A stretch of DNA of 64,000 nt from Solen grandis (GCA_021229015.1 CM037789.1:26732782-26796781), one strand, 5' to 3'; positions 1 to 13,833 are shown, numbered from the stretch's first letter. Notes: generated by a model from the letters alone, not told the origin. Translations and numbers: made by a program.

Positions 1-308
1 TAAAAATGCTGTGTTTCGGGCAACCTGACCCTACCTATAAAAAAAAACCCGCCGACCCTTAAGTTTTTAACGGTTATTTTGGGATAGTTTGACATTTTTC
101 ATTTCTTAAATCCCTACCATAGTCTTAGCGCATTGACATTTTGCCAAAAGCCCCACTCCAGAGAAAGGGGTTCGGCACGAAAATGGGATCGGTGGTCATG
201 AATCTTTATACAGCATATATTATGACCCCACCACCCCAAATCTTGTCAAACCCTTCTTACAATGCTCCATTTTGTCTGACAAAGCCCCACCAGTCGGGAG
301 AGGTCTTC

Positions 309-310
<2 letters not shown>

Positions 311-344
<34 letters not shown>
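311..344. repeat. (AT)n microsatellite
   Basis: About 17 AT dinucleotides; a poly-A tract follows at 435-495. Confidence 0.9.
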
Positions 345-347
<3 letters not shown>

Positions 348-519
348 AATCTAATAATTTGTACAAACCACGTGATAATTATTCTTTTTTTTTCTTGAAA
401 AATACAAAATATGAATTTTAGAATTCAATTCTGTAAAAAAAAAAAAAAATAAATAAATAAAAAAAAAAAAAAAAAAAAAAAAAATAGAAAAAAAATAATA
501 TCGTCACGGGCAGCAGTAT

Positions 520-596
520 ATATCTGTCATAGTAGATATCGGCTCCAAATGACTGAAATATTGTCTTTAGGACGTTAAACCCAACAAAAAAACAAA
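520..596 (+). mobile_element. SINE family A tail fragment
   Basis: CCAAATGACTGAAATATTGT and GGACGTTAAACCCAACAAA, the 3' end of the family A body. Confidence 0.68.
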
Positions 597-1618
597 CAAA
601 TTGTTTTCTGCATATAGCATTTAGTAAAAAGTTAATATTTCAGCCAGTTTAATGTAAACAGTAAATGTTAAGTTTTGTTGTTGTTATTTTAATATTGTGT
701 ATAAGAATGACATCATTTCATTTATTTATAAATTTATTAAAAACTGTATTTGATCAATTATTTCTTAAAATTGCACGGGATTTTGACCATTAATTCTTGA
801 GCTAGCTATTGTTGGTAAAAGTACTGTGCATATAATAATAAATAGGTCTAAGTTGCTAGCTCATCGTCATCATAAATAATAAATCAGATAACCAATAACC
901 ATATTAAGATTAATTAATTATTAATGATTTGGTATGTGTTAGTATTGGCAAGTAATTTCACATAAAACTTGAATATTGCACTTTTTTTTTTGGGGGGGGG
1001 GGGTAGTTATTTTATCTCCCTTTAATAGTTCATATTTTTTTCTCTCTTTTTATTGACAGACTAAGAAGATGACACTATCAATTGTGATTTTTATTTGTCT
1101 AATGATAATGCATTGATACAAATATTGTATTTGTATATTATATGATATATATAAAAAACTATGTCGATTTTATATTTGAAATAAATATATAAAAATATTT
1201 GTATAGTTAATGTAATTGTCTAAATTATACCGCATAAAATTGCAGTGCTGCAATAATGCACTTCAAATATTTATGGCAGGCTATCTCGCCTGAACATGTG
1301 GGGGAGGTAGCAATCACTTTCTCCCGTAATGGAAACGCATCATTCCTGTTGGTAAGATTACTGATATAGAATGGCATATCGCTGTCCCTTATTTTTCTTC
1401 TACTGATCGGATGTTGTAGCAAGCAATCTGATAGGACATCATTGAAATTTAACAATACGAGAGATATTTGGGCATTTTTTAGAGAAACAAGAAACACAGC
1501 CCTAAATGGAGACCAAAATGTATATCCAACAAATGCAAAGTTTCTGACAAAAAGTGAGAACAAAAAATCGAAAATAATTGCTAAAAGAGGAAAAGTGGAA
1601 ACTAGATCTATTATAATA

Positions 1619-1745
1619 TGGCTTGCGGTAGGTCGGTGGTTCTACCCGGATGCTCAGAGCATTCGGGGTCTTCCTCCACCTGTAATTAGTTGGGCGTCGC
1701 TATATGACTCAAATACTGTCGCAGCGACGGTAAACTCAAAACAAC
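1619..1745 (+). mobile_element. SINE family B, 3' half
   Basis: GGCTTGCGGTAGGTCGGTGG, GGGGTCTTCCTCCACCTGTA and GGCGTCGCTATATGACTCAA; no tRNA-like head. Confidence 0.78.
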
Positions 1746-2172
1746 AACTGTCACAACAATTATTATAATATGTTATTCTTGTGAAGCCGAAAAACATCAG
1801 TAAAATAGAAACTATTTGCAAAATGCAAAAGAATCACGGGCTAGACAAAATTTCTACTTCACAAAGTTTTCACGTATTTTTAAAAAATCGCCGTATAAAA
1901 ATGAACGTGGTCACAGTCTTAACTCAGATCCTGAAATGACGTCATCGTAGATGTCATCATTTTGAATGGCCCAATATTCACGATCTTTGATCGACACAAC
2001 GACATTTATCAACAAGACGCACTCTAACAATTGATATCATTACAAGTCAATAGCAATGTGCTTCGTTACCTTCCTATGTCCTTGGGTACAAGTCTTCATT
2101 CTGTGAAGGGGCGTATGCGCGAATAATTGAATGTGATCAATCATGTGACAGCACACGTTAAACAAGGTAAAA

Positions 2173-2235
2173 GGAATTCTAAACATAGGTTCTATAATTC
2201 TAAACATAGGTTCTATAATTCTAAACATAGGTTTA
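2173..2235. repeat. 21-bp tandem repeat, three copies
   Basis: AATTCTAAACATAGGTTCTAT repeated with almost no divergence. Confidence 0.85.
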
Positions 2236-3255
2236 ATACCGTTCGTAACGCTCTTTCCTGTGATGGAGAAAAAAATGATGAGCATTGATAGAGGTATACA
2301 CACAAGTTTAAAATAAAATTCTAAGTCAGTGGCTTTCTGTGAATAAGCTGCTTTAAGTAAGATCTGACAGTGTAAAAAAAAAAGAATATTTCCAAACAGT
2401 AATTAACAGACATCACATGTATAACATTTTTTTTCTTTTCATTTTTTCTCTTTCTAAATACAGGCAAGTAATGGTATTTCACATCATTCAGTTGATGAAT
2501 ACTCAATACATGAAAACACGTGCGTACACACGTGCTTACGAGTGCATGCATTGGTGAAAAGTGATAAGCTTTTGTTTGAAAAACAGTCTGTGAAGCTGTG
2601 CCTAAAACAAAAGCCCGTTTTGAGAAATGTTTAGATAAACCGTGGCCTCAGTCTCGGTGAGCTATAAATAACTATAAACAGAACGCTAAAAATAGTGCCA
2701 GATTCGATCAGGTGCCAAATAAACTGAAGTCTCAAAGATAACTTTTGACCCAGATTTGAGTTTTATCCAGGTACGTCCGTTTCCAAGGTGCTACAGTTAA
2801 AACGAGCATGAGGCTCGCTGCGACCCTCGGGCGTATTTTTTATCAGTTGCCATGACAACACCATTGGCTTTGAAGAGGAAGTAAACGGACAGGCTCAAAG
2901 TGTAGGTCTGGTTTTTCTTCAATTAGTTAAATATACGCAAATTTCATTCAAGTTGTGTTCTTGGATTTTTCTTGAGGATTAAGTTCGTGTTAACAGGGAC
3001 ATTGATTCAGCGATTAAAAGACACGGTATAAAATATAGGAATCAGTAGAATATTGTAGTGATCAATTATAATCATAGTCAATAAATTAGTATAACTAAAT
3101 AATCATATAACATTAGTATATAATAACAAAAATAATAATAGATAGATAGATAACGTAGTCCTATGAATATGCCGCCGTTTTATTCATAGGAATAAATAAT
3201 AATATCGGTAATAACAACAGCAACAATACTTATAATTGTATTGATGGATTTGATT

Positions 3256-3296
3256 ATGATGATGATGATGATGATGATGATGGTGATGATGATGGA
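3256..3296. repeat. (GAT)n microsatellite
   Basis: Near-pure GAT/ATG run; frames over it are low-complexity. Confidence 0.9.
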
Positions 3297-4740
3297 GTTG
3301 TTGTTGTTAATGATGATGACAGTAATGAACAAACTGAAAGTAGTAAAAAGGAGTAATAATGATATATACATGTATTTTTTTCATTTTCCCGTGAGATCCC
3401 ATAGAAAGTGTTACGTTTTTAAGGGAGATCACTCTTGCCGATAAAACTGGTCAAGTTACACATGAAAACATGCACTCGTAGTATGTCAATTTATAAGTAA
3501 TAATTGAATGTCAGTATAATCCTGGCTTTTGTGTTTGTTCTTAACAAAACAATATAGCCTGGAAATGTATAAGAACAATAGCATAATCATCTACTTGATA
3601 AATATCAGGGTTATGGGAAAACTGTTTAACCATTATTTTCCACTGGAATTTAATTTCGTTGTACTAAAGGGGAGTATGTGAGTGTTTTTATTCGTGGATT
3701 CAAGTTCTAAAAAGCCAGATGTCTATATTTAGAAACATGTATTCGTGGAAATTTACTTTTCGTGGATAAAACCCTCTACGGATTCTAGTGTCCCACGAAA
3801 TTTAATGATTTTACAGTAAATAAACAATCGTGAAGCCATGCATTAATATTGTTGGGGGAACCCCAACAGCTAAATACTGGCTTTTTAGCGTACGTCTGAG
3901 CAGTACAACAGTACACTGAAGATGGATTATTCGAACCACGCCCAGTTGCTGCGTATATTTCCTAAATTGTAGCGAATAAAAATGTTTGAAATATGAAAAT
4001 TATGTACAAAATGCCACATTTACACTAAAATATTCCGTAAGGGTTTTTTTTTTTGTGTGTGTGCCCCCAAATACATTTTGGAAATCCAAATCTCAATTAA
4101 TCCATGTTAAACGTATCATTCAGAATCGTCCAGGTATTGTGAGATAATTAATTTTCATGGGACACTAATTTTCGCTGATATTAATAAATATAAATAAATA
4201 ATAAAATGTATAGACCTCGCGAATAAATGTACCAACAATATTCCCTTAGGTACATAATCAATGAAATTTAATGTCAACGAAATTTATTGATTTGACTGTA
4301 CTAAACTTCTATTGATATTTGAAACGACGGACTTTTCTTTGCTAGAATTTCAGCCACATTATTATATGAGTAACCAGATAATACGCTGATCGCTCTGTTC
4401 CTTCCAGGGACTGTCTGATCTGGATTTGCTGTTTGCCAATACGTCAAAATGAGTCTGTATGAAGTAAAGGAATAAATATGACTTTTATACAAAGACCCAA
4501 ACTATGCTCATAAGTAGCAATATGAATTTGAGGATGGTTCTCAAATTAGAGTCCGAGATTTCGTAAACACGGGGCATGCACCTGTATACTTTCAACGACC
4601 CACGACCTCCTGCTTATTGGACAGATTATCTGACAACTTGCCTTCTGTGACCGGTACAAAATCAATCTCTAGCCTGATATAATTATGTACGTTTGATACA
4701 AATATATGACGGCAATTACACGCACTAAAATTCAGCCAAT

Positions 4741-5022
4741 CGGTCCCGGTGGCCGAGTCCGGATTAGAGCGTCAGTCCCGGAATCGGAAGGTCATGGGGC
4801 TCGATCCCCCGGCTGATATATACCAAAGTCATAAGAAAACTTTATTCTCAGCATAAGGGTAGTTCCAGGACTGGTTGGCCCGGTGTCAGGTTATTTTCAT
4901 GTGTCTGAGTGCGATATCATGCCACATATCTACGGCGTGATACTGCAGTGTGGCAGCATCATATCTGTCATCTCCAAACGTCTGAAATACTGTCGGTGGG
5001 ACGTTAACTTCAACAAACAATC
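4741..5022 (+). mobile_element. SINE family A, diverged
   Basis: Same head (CCCGGTGGCCGAGT) and body (TCTACGGCGTGATACTGCAG) as at 9902, ending GGGACGTTAACTTCAACAAA. The head has a small duplication and substitutions. Confidence 0.82.
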
Positions 5023-5589
5023 ATTATGATCTGTGTATAGATATTAAACGTTATTTATTTCTATCATCTATATGCCAATTAAATATCGGTACACGTTTCG
5101 CTGAAATTTATTTAAAATAGATAGAATAGCCACACTAGTAAGGATAAACTCATTGTTCATTAAAAATGAAATAATCTGAAACACGAAATCACGAAAGTAC
5201 GAATGGTACAAGGGTCGTGTAAACAATGCAACTTACGTCAAAATATTTACTTCATTATGAGATCAGTTTTTTCTGATAAAGATTATCTTTGCATAAATAT
5301 ATACATTCGTTTAATTTTATTTCTTAAAAAATGCCGAGTGGCCAACAATCGCTCCCTCCAGCCGATAAGTCTGAGACTTTCAGAATATAGTCTAACCTTT
5401 CTTAAGCGGTCAGTAAAAGAACAAGAGAAAGTGGTCGCAAAATGAAGTTCAAATATATAACAAATGCTACAGTTTGGTAATATTAAAATTGACCGCTAAA
5501 TGAAGGTTGGTCGCTTAGTACAGGTGGCCGCTAATACAGGTTCAACTGTATATGGGATTTATAAATTTTGCCAAAATAGAACCAATGTT

Positions 5590-5650
5590 TCATCATCATC
5601 ATCATCATCATCATTACTACCATCATTATCACCATCATCATCATCGTAAC
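5590..5650. repeat. (CAT)n microsatellite
   Basis: CATCAT run, followed at 5699-5722 by a poly-G tract. Confidence 0.88.
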
Positions 5651-5970
5651 GATAAAAATAATAATTGCTAACAAAGTACTCATACAAGAAAGTAATTGGG
5701 GTGGGTGGGGGGGGGGGGGGGGCAACGTGCTTCTATATATATATATATATTTATCATATTTATTTTGCAGCATATGATTGCAAGGGATAGATAAAATTGG
5801 ATACCCAATAACCTCGTGTTCACGAGTGAAATATGGATTACCAGAATTTTTCGCTGAGCGATATCACAAGACCGTTCCGAGAGGGTAAGTCTGAAAATTT
5901 CTTCCCCCATTACTTATATTGACGTCACTCTGACGTCAAACGTCGAAAAATATTTTATAACAGCTCTTAG

Positions 5971-7795
5971 GCCTAAAAAAAAAAATAGCTTGTTTCCGCT
6001 ACCCCGACCGACCCTATTTTTTTGCCGCCGACCCTAATCTTTTTTTTGCCAAAATTTTGATAAAAGATTAAAATCTCTTTGACAGTCGCCATTTCATTTC
6101 GGGCATTTTCGGTCCTTTCCGTATCTTAGCTGTAACGCATTCCCGCGACTCAGATAACACCAAAACTTGGCAAGGGATTCCTTCCCTCGGGACTCTTGAT
6201 TTTTCAAAAGAAAACATAATTATTTTAAATGAAATCAATTGTTGTGTGACGTATAATTTGTCAATACACATGTAATCTTTCAAAAATTGAAACCGGAAAT
6301 AAAAACTTTTTTCTTTTTTTTTGCCACCGACCGTTTTTTTTTCTTCAACATGAATATCACCTGGATCAATAACATTACTCTAACAAATCATCGGGAAAAA
6401 GCAACAACAGCCAGCACCATTTTCATTGCTGATGACTGAAGAGGAAATGTGAGGATACAAACCTACACATAATGTTCACGGCTCAAGTTAATTTCAAAGT
6501 GAAAGTAAAAGTTGATTTTGCGGGTCTGTATATGAAAATGAAATGAATAGCCTAATCGGCACAAATATTTGTAATACTTCAAATCTGGCAATCAACCTTG
6601 ACATAATATCATTCTGTCATAATATTTATAAATAAAATTCAATCTAAATGCCTTTGGTGGTTTTAATAGCACGTGAAAAGCTATTTAAATATAACTTTGT
6701 TTACTTCCGGTATGATCGTAGAAGAAAACATCAACTGATAAATATTGTTTACAGCAATAATATGGTCTAAAGGCTTTGGTAATGTTTTAAAACATGAATG
6801 TTAAAATGAAATACTGATTTTACAACATTATTTGAAATTAAGACTGACGTTGTACTTACAATAATATGATCGTAGTGAAGTGGGTGGGGTAATGCATTGA
6901 GACAAACTTGCATTACCATTCTATAAAAATATGATAAAAATATATATTATTTCCATGTTTGTATATCATAAAAGATATAATGATCTTATTAAAGTATTAC
7001 AAACTTCCATTTAATCTAATATAAACATAATTAAAGTTTATTAGAAGTGCACTTTCATATTGTTTTAAATATCCCAATAATCTTTTACTGAATTTAACTT
7101 AAATTAAAAACAATTTAAGGGACTTCTTATTTAAGCAGAGACTTCTGATTTGAAAAGCAGATGTCCCGACAGGATTCCTGGCTGAAAAGTGTTGAACCCT
7201 GAAAAGTTTTATTTCAAAAACGATCTGACATCACAAAAATATATAATTCTATACAAAGCAATTTAATTTCAATTTCATTTTCTAGCTTCATAATGTCTAT
7301 AGTTGAAATTGTTAACAACTAGAAGTTTCAACAATACATTAATCTGACAACAGAATATGGGGAAACACAAATGTATAAATTCTAAATAAATTGTGTTGGA
7401 TGTCACCCTTTTTAATTTCAGATACCTATAATTTATATTACTATTTCACATCAAAAAGACTTGTTCAGCAAGCCAGACCTTAAAGTGCTCTGACATTGCT
7501 GTCTTTCGTGACAGCCTATTGTCCAGTGTCTATTAAGCCGTCTACTCAATGTAGGACATCTATTGAAATAAAGTCATTTAAATTAATTTCAAGATTTTAT
7601 AGCATCTTATGGACATATTAACATACAATCTTGTGTGAAATTACATTAAATGTCACTTATTGCATTCATACACATGGAAAGCTTTAAATAATTGACTGAA
7701 AATCATGTTTCTTAAAAAAAAAGAAGGAAAAAAAAAGAAATCCCTACCTACCGACCCTATTTTTTTCAGAGCCGGTAGCGGAAACAAGTCTCTTT
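5971..7795 (+). mobile_element. DNA transposon copy with CTTGTTTCCGCTACC ends, first arm of inverted pair
   Basis: The left end reads GCTTGTTTCCGCTACCCCGA and the right end CCGGTAGCGGAAACAAGTC, followed or preceded by polypyrimidine/purine tracts and CCGACCCTATTTTTT. No long frame. The whole interior matches 14410-16115 in reverse. Similar end fragments occur at 29876-29935 and 1-60. Confidence 0.8.
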
Positions 7796-8309
7796 TTTTG
7801 TGTGTGTTTAACTGTATCATTTTATTGGTGTGGTACATTATTGGTTTAGTACATTTGGTTCCTTGCATGGTTCGACTTCAATCATGTACAGTAATATTCC
7901 TTAAACATAATGTCAAAATTAAAAATTATATATAAGGCTATTTCGGATAAATACATTTGTGGTTAAAACCTGTACATATATAAGATAGCCTTCCTATAGT
8001 CCAGGATCCGCTATTATCAGTGTAAGCCAGGTATACCTGAAATTTAATAATGAAATTCCCTTTAAAAGTTTGATCTAACTTTTGAACGTTTGTGCGCGTA
8101 GCAAGGCTGATTACTTTTGGGGCATGGCACGTACATAAAGCCCCGAATGGTTGTCCGATCCAAAATGTGTTTCCTTAGAACAGCGTTGCAAGCAACCCTG
8201 TTAAAAAATTATTACATGCTCTCTTTTTATAGCCCCAGTTGCATTGCGTTTGAAATGTACCTCGTATTGCTAATAAAATTCTCAAATTCACAAAATCAAA
8301 TACAGTTGA

Positions 8310-8530
8310 ACCTGTTTTAACGGTCACCTGTATTAAGCGGCCACCTGTATTTAGCGGTCACATGTATTAAGCGACCACCTGTATTTAGCGGTCTCCTGTA
8401 TTAAGCGGTCACATGTAATAAGCGGTCATCTGTATTAAGCGGTCACCTGTATTTAGCGGTCACCTGTATTTAGCGGTCACCTGTATTTAGCGGTCACCTG
8501 TATTAAGCGGTCATCTGTATTAAGCGGTCA
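8310..8530. repeat. 17-bp tandem array (AGCGGTCACCTGTATTT)
   Basis: About 13 copies of a 17-bp unit with AGCGGTCACCTGTATTA variants. The same motif in the opposite orientation occurs at 5480-5552 (CGCTAATACAGG, GGTTCAACTGTA), so this may be one terminal region of an element. Confidence 0.85.
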
Positions 8531-8934
8531 GTTTCTCTTGTTCTCTTGACTGACTTAAATAAATATGGAACAAGTAGAAACGTTGTTAACAAAATGCCCC
8601 GATGTCTGTCAGAAATCAGAAATCTATTAACGAGTTGAATACCTGAAACAAAATAAAAGTATGCTTTGAAAAGTGAGGAGATGAAGGTACGCTCAAATCT
8701 ATTTTCAGCCTCCATTACGGATACACATATCTGGTTGTTTACATTACTGACGCCATCGTTGTTTCCCACTTTAACAAAAAACACTTTTGTTGAACTATAC
8801 TTTACCTGAATAAAAAAATATAAATAAAAACAAATTCTAAAACATATATTTTTTTTACCAGACCTCCGTCCTACGGTTTTATGTGCCTTAATATACACAC
8901 TATATTTCACACTCTCTTCTGATCGATATTATTA

Positions 8935-9870
8935 TTATCATGATGATGATGATGAATTGATGATGATTATTATTATCACATGATTATTATAATAATTATC
9001 ATTATTATCACATGATTATTATTATCGATATTATTATCACATGATTATTATTATATATCATTATTATCATATGATTATTATTATCGATATCATTATTATC
9101 ACATGATTATTATTATCATTATTATCACATGATCATTATAATAATTATCATTATTATCACATGATTATTATTATTATTATTATCACATGATTATTATAAT
9201 CATTATCATTATTATCACATGATTATTATTATCATTATTATCACATGATTATTATAATAATTATAATTATTATCACATGATTATTATTATCATTATTATC
9301 ACATGATTATTATAATAATTATCATTATTATCACATGATTATTATAATAATTATCATTATTATCACATGATTATTATAATAATTATCATTATTATCACAT
9401 GATTATTATTATTATTATCACATGATTATTATAATAATTATCATTATTATCACATGATCATTATTATCATTATTATCACATGATTATTATAATAATTATC
9501 ATTAGTATCACATGATTATTATTATCATTATTATCACATGATCATTATCATTATTATCACATGATTATTATAATAATTATCATTAGTATCACATGATTAT
9601 TATTATCATTGTTATCACATGATTATGATAATAATTATTATTAGTATCACATGATTATTATCATCATTATTATCACATGATTATCATTATTATTTTTATC
9701 ATCACATGATTATCATTATTATTATTATCACATGATTATTATTATCATTATTATCACATGATTATTATAATAATTATTATTATTATCACATGATTATTAT
9801 AATAATAATTATTATTATCACATGATTATTATTATTAATATCATTATTATATCACATGATTAATTATAAT
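8935..9870. repeat. TTATCACATGATTATTAT satellite array
   Basis: About 30 copies of units of 24-33 bp built on TATTATCACATGATTATTAT with variable TAATAATTATCAT spacers. AT-rich and strongly self-complementary. No coding meaning. Confidence 0.92.
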
Positions 9871-9901
9871 CATAAGTAGTTTTAAAAGCTTACACTGTCA
9901 T

Positions 9902-10213
9902 CTGACCCCGGTGGCCGAGTGGTTAGAGTGTCCGCCTCGGGAGTGGGAGATCGTGGGTTCGATCCCCGGCCGCGACATACCAAATCAAGTCGTAAGAAAT
10001 GGTAATGGTATGGCTCCCTTGCTTGGCGCTCAGCACATAAGGGTAGTTCCAGGAATGGTTGGGCCGGTGTCAGGATAACGTGACTGGATGTGGTATCATG
10101 CCACATGTCTACGGCGTGATACTGCAGTGTGGCAGCACTATATCTGCCTCAAGTAGACATCGTCCCAATGGACTGATATGCTGTCGGTGGGCCGTTAAAT
10201 ACAGCAAACAAAC
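9902..10213 (+). mobile_element. tRNA-derived SINE, family A, full length
   Basis: A tRNA-like head with A-box GGTGGCCGAGTGGTTAGAG and B-box GGTTCGATCC, then a body (GGGTAGTTCCAGGAATGGTT, CTACGGCGTGATACTGCAGT) and a short A/C-rich tail (AACAAACAAACAAA). It is the best-preserved member in the window. Confidence 0.88.
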
Positions 10214-10895
10214 GAACAAACAAACAAAAAATCAAATAACTACTCACCTGAAGAAAAAAAAAAAGATGAAATACGGATGCTCTTGACAGAACCTTAAGCT
10301 GACTAAAAAGCTGCAGAATGCGGAACATTTTTTTTTAGTCGCTATGATAACGTCATTTTTATTTTGATTGTCATAAAAACAACGTCGTTACTAAGCGACG
10401 TCACCAATGTCATTCATTCTGTTGTACATAGTAGATGTTTAATTATAACTAGAATCGCTATCGCGATATCATCAGTTTTCGCGAAGGCAATGTCATTCAG
10501 TTCACGAGTCTCATGATTCAAAAAAACATATTTCTTTGTTCAATGGCTTGTTGAATACTGTTAACAAACATTTCAAACATTTTTGTCGCAATGTTTAAGC
10601 AGACCTTTTACCCAAAATTATATTTTTGAGTATTACCTGTCAGTAATGTAGTCGCAAACTTGAAAACTTATTTACGGAATTCGGTTGGTGACACATTAGA
10701 TGTGTGTGTTGCTTTATAATGGTAACAAACGACAAATGTAATTGATAAACAACAATTGCAAACGAAACACAATAGTATAAAATGACACACGACAATGCGA
10801 CATGACACTCAACATTATTACGAACTAATGTTGCATTGAATAACTATTTTTCATGAAATATAGCATTAATTTTGGAGTGTCGTTTCAATAGATGT

Positions 10896-12650
10896 AACCA
10901 AGGAACAGAATGCAAAAAAATCGCATAAAAATCTGTTACAAAGTGTTATTTCAAGCCAAGCGCTCCTAGTGGCAAAATGAGAAACAAAATTGATTAAATT
11001 TTACTGTTAGGTACGTAGCAATGCAGCAAATGGTTCAATCAAGTATACAAGTCGCACTAGTCAAACATTCTATTTCGTATATATCACAATTTGAAGCATA
11101 AAAACTGATTTACAATTTTTCTAAAAAGGAACAAACCTTGGACTGCCGTAAAATGACCAAAGCAAGTCCGATCTTCAAAAACTGAACATCACTGGAAAAA
11201 GCTTTTCATGAACTAAAACTTTTGCTCATATTCTCTCAGTGAAATATTTTTAGTTTTTGAGCATTTTGGGGCCGAATAAAAACACAATTATCGTAATATG
11301 ACCTTTTCAATGTGTTTTTTAACTTTTTAATTGTGAGGTCCTTTCAAACTTAACAAAGCATAATGTGTGAAAATTTCATGACGAATAAACAAAAAATAAA
11401 GTCAGGAACGACAAAAAACATGTTTTGGAATTTTAATTTTTCCTAAATTTTAGTGAAGTTTGACCGTTTCTAGAGGACAAACCACACATTTCATAAATTC
11501 GCCACCCCATATATTTTGTATGTCTTTCAAATCATATGCAGCAATCGGAATTCTTCTATCTGATCTCTTACAAAAATGGATAGGTTTTTCGTAGACCTAC
11601 CCACATTTGCACAGTTTTTTTATTTTTGCGAGGTTCGAACATTCAACCTTCTGTAGTTCAAAAGCTTTCAGCCACACGGACCCTCGAATCCTATCAATTG
11701 TTATTAGGCTATCAACAGGGAACAGAATGCAAAAAACCGCATTAGAATCGGACTTCAACTTTTTGAGTTATAAGCAAAAGAATGATTTGAAGAAAAGCGC
11801 CCCCTAGCGGCAAAATGAGAAACAAAATTGATTAAAATTCTACCATTAGGTACCTAGCAATGCAGCAAATAGTTCAATCACGTATACTAGTCGCACAGTC
11901 AAACTTTTTATTCTTACATATCAGAATTTGAAGCATAAACCCGATTTACAATTATTCCAAAAAAGGATCAAACTTTGGACTGCCGTATAATGACCAAATC
12001 AAGTCCGATTTTCAAAAACAAAACATCACTGGAAAGAGCTCTTTAAGAAATAAAACTTTTGTTCATATACTCTCAATGAAATATTTTTAGTTTTGGAGCT
12101 ATTTGTGGCCGAATAAAAACACAATCATCGTAATATGACCTTGACCTTTTCATTTTTTTTTAAACTTTTTAATTGTGAGGCCCTTTCAAACATAACAATA
12201 CATAAGGTGTGAAAATTTGATGAAGAATGAGCAGAAAATAAAGTCAAGAGCGACAAAAACATGTTTTTGAAATTTTAATTTTTCCTAAAATTTAGTGAAG
12301 TTTGACCGTTTCTAGAGGACAAACCACGCATTTCCTAAATTCGCCACCCCATATATTTTGTGCGTATATGTCTTGCAAATCGTATGCAGCAAACAGAATT
12401 CTTCTATCTGATCTCTAACAAAAGTGGAGGGTTTTTTCGTAGACCTACCCTCATTTGTCCACTTTTTTTTACAAGGTTCGAATATTCAACCTCTCCTAGA
12501 ACAATTTTTTTCCCCCAGTACTCGATGATGAGATATCCATCATATTTGATTGGGCTGTCAACAAGGAGCATTATGTAATTAACCGCATCTTAAAAAAGTG
12601 ATTACATGCATTGCGCCCCCTAGTGGCTAAATCAGAAACAAAAGTGAAAA
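10896..12650. repeat. Diverged tandem duplication, units of about 820-845 bp
   Basis: Unit starts near GGAACAGAATGCAAAAAA at 10896 and 11713, with a partial third at 12559. Shared landmarks are TAGTGGCAAAATGAGAAACA, CAAGTCCGAT, TTTGACCGTTTCTAGAGG and CCCCATATATTTTGT. No conserved frame. Confidence 0.8.
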
Positions 12651-12758
12651 GTTTGACCATTTAGGCACAAATTTCATAGCTGTAGCTTTTCTCATCTGGC
12701 CGCTAGGCTAGCTACAAAAATGGGTGGAATTGGAAAAATAATTTAAAAAAATCTAAAA

Positions 12759-13404
12759 CAAGAAATATCTTTAAAAAAGATATTCGGCGTAGGATGAAAG
12801 AAACATTCCGGGGAAAAGCGCGCGAAAGACCGACGCACAACAAATTTAGTACGCTCTAGAAATAGTTCAGTATTTTTTCTATGTGAAATATACTTATTTA
12901 TAGACGGTAATACAAAAAATTATATCTGTAAATAGGCTTGTTTGATATTTGTTCATATCATTATTGCATATGACAATTATGGTATAAAAGCGTTATTAGT
13001 TGTTTTGGTTTTGGCGAATTAATTTTCAATGAGAGCATCTCGGCAGGCTGGAAGAATTCAATATACATAGTAATTAAGGGGTTTCATGTCATAACACGGT
13101 GGATTTTTTTTGTTTTGTTATTTTAAATCATTTTCACAAAGTAGCATTCCTCAATTGATGGAAAAGGATTGTATTTAATTTACTGAAATCACTTTCATGT
13201 TTACATCAAAAAGAAAAGTAATAAGACCAAGCTGAATGATATATACAAGCTGCACCCCTTATTTACAGTAATTTTATAGTCCATAACGATGCGTTAACCA
13301 ATAACAGGAGTCCTTTTATTCAGCTTAGAATTATTTACCGTTGTTAGCGTACATTTGATTGGTTTAAGATGCGAGTTGAAATCGAAATTATACAGCTACG
13401 CCGA
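12759..13404 (+). mobile_element. CGGCGTAG-ended element, uninterrupted copy
   Basis: It opens with ACAAGAAATATCTTT, then AAGATATTCGGCGTAGG, and closes with CAGCTACGCCG. It matches 39566-40815 in reverse, minus the nested insert there. Another end fragment is at 13783-13820. Confidence 0.75.
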
Positions 13405-13833
13405 AAAAAAGATATTCGGCGTAAAATGGAAAACAAACTGAACTCCTACAATCTAATAATAGACTGTATTTCCGGGAACCCGGATGTATTCTTAAATTAG
13501 TGATCATGCAGTCTATTTATATACATTCTGTACACACTGACATGGTTAAGTTTACTTATTACAAAAAGGGGTCAAAGGTATGTTATTGTATATGTAAGAT
13601 TCATAATGTTTGTTGGTTAGATCCGTATTGATAAAGTAAGACCCCCTAATTGATAGGAAACTATGTGTTAATTATATTATATGGGTTAACTTCCACCTCC
13701 TCCGCATACTACATGATCAACAGGTTAAAGTGGGCGAGTCCACTTCTGCAGATTTGCAGGGGGGATTTTGGTCTAAAAATAAACATCGAAATCGATTTTA
13801 TACAGCTACGCCGAAAAAATCAACAGAAGAACA

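Larger units (their letters stand above)
1..4700. other. Non-coding AT-rich stretch
   Basis: Besides the listed repeats, 1-60 holds a fragment related to the CTTGTTTCCGCTACC transposon ends (CTGACCCTACC, GCCGACCCTTAAG). Short frames here have no recognisable protein and lie in repeat or low-complexity sequence. No gene seen. Confidence 0.6.
8590..10345. repeat. Segmental duplication, copy 1 (expanded)
   Basis: It matches 16915-17645 in the same orientation: ATGCCCCGATGTCTGTC, TTTTCAGCCTCCAT, CTCCGTCCTACGGTTTTATG, then AAGTAGTTTTAAAAGCTTAC and TACGGATGCTC. Copy 1 additionally holds the satellite at 8935-9870 and the SINE at 9902-10213. Confidence 0.75.

Noticed and set aside
8503..8910. Minus-strand frame sharing VSVMEAEN and LISDR words with 16866-17075
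   Set aside because: The shared words reflect the segmental duplication rather than coding constraint; the frames are interrupted differently in the two copies.
8935..9870. CRISPR-like regular repeats
   Set aside because: Spacers are themselves variants of the repeat, the genome is animal, and there are no cas genes; it is a satellite. The same holds for the 77-bp array.
9902..9975. Possible genuine tRNA gene
   Set aside because: A- and B-box-like sequences are present but continuous with the SINE body shared by seven other loci, so it is a SINE head.
9882..10106. Frames of about 75 codons ending GRGSNPRSPTPEADTLTTRP
   Set aside because: Translation of a tRNA-derived SINE; similar short peptides recur at every copy.
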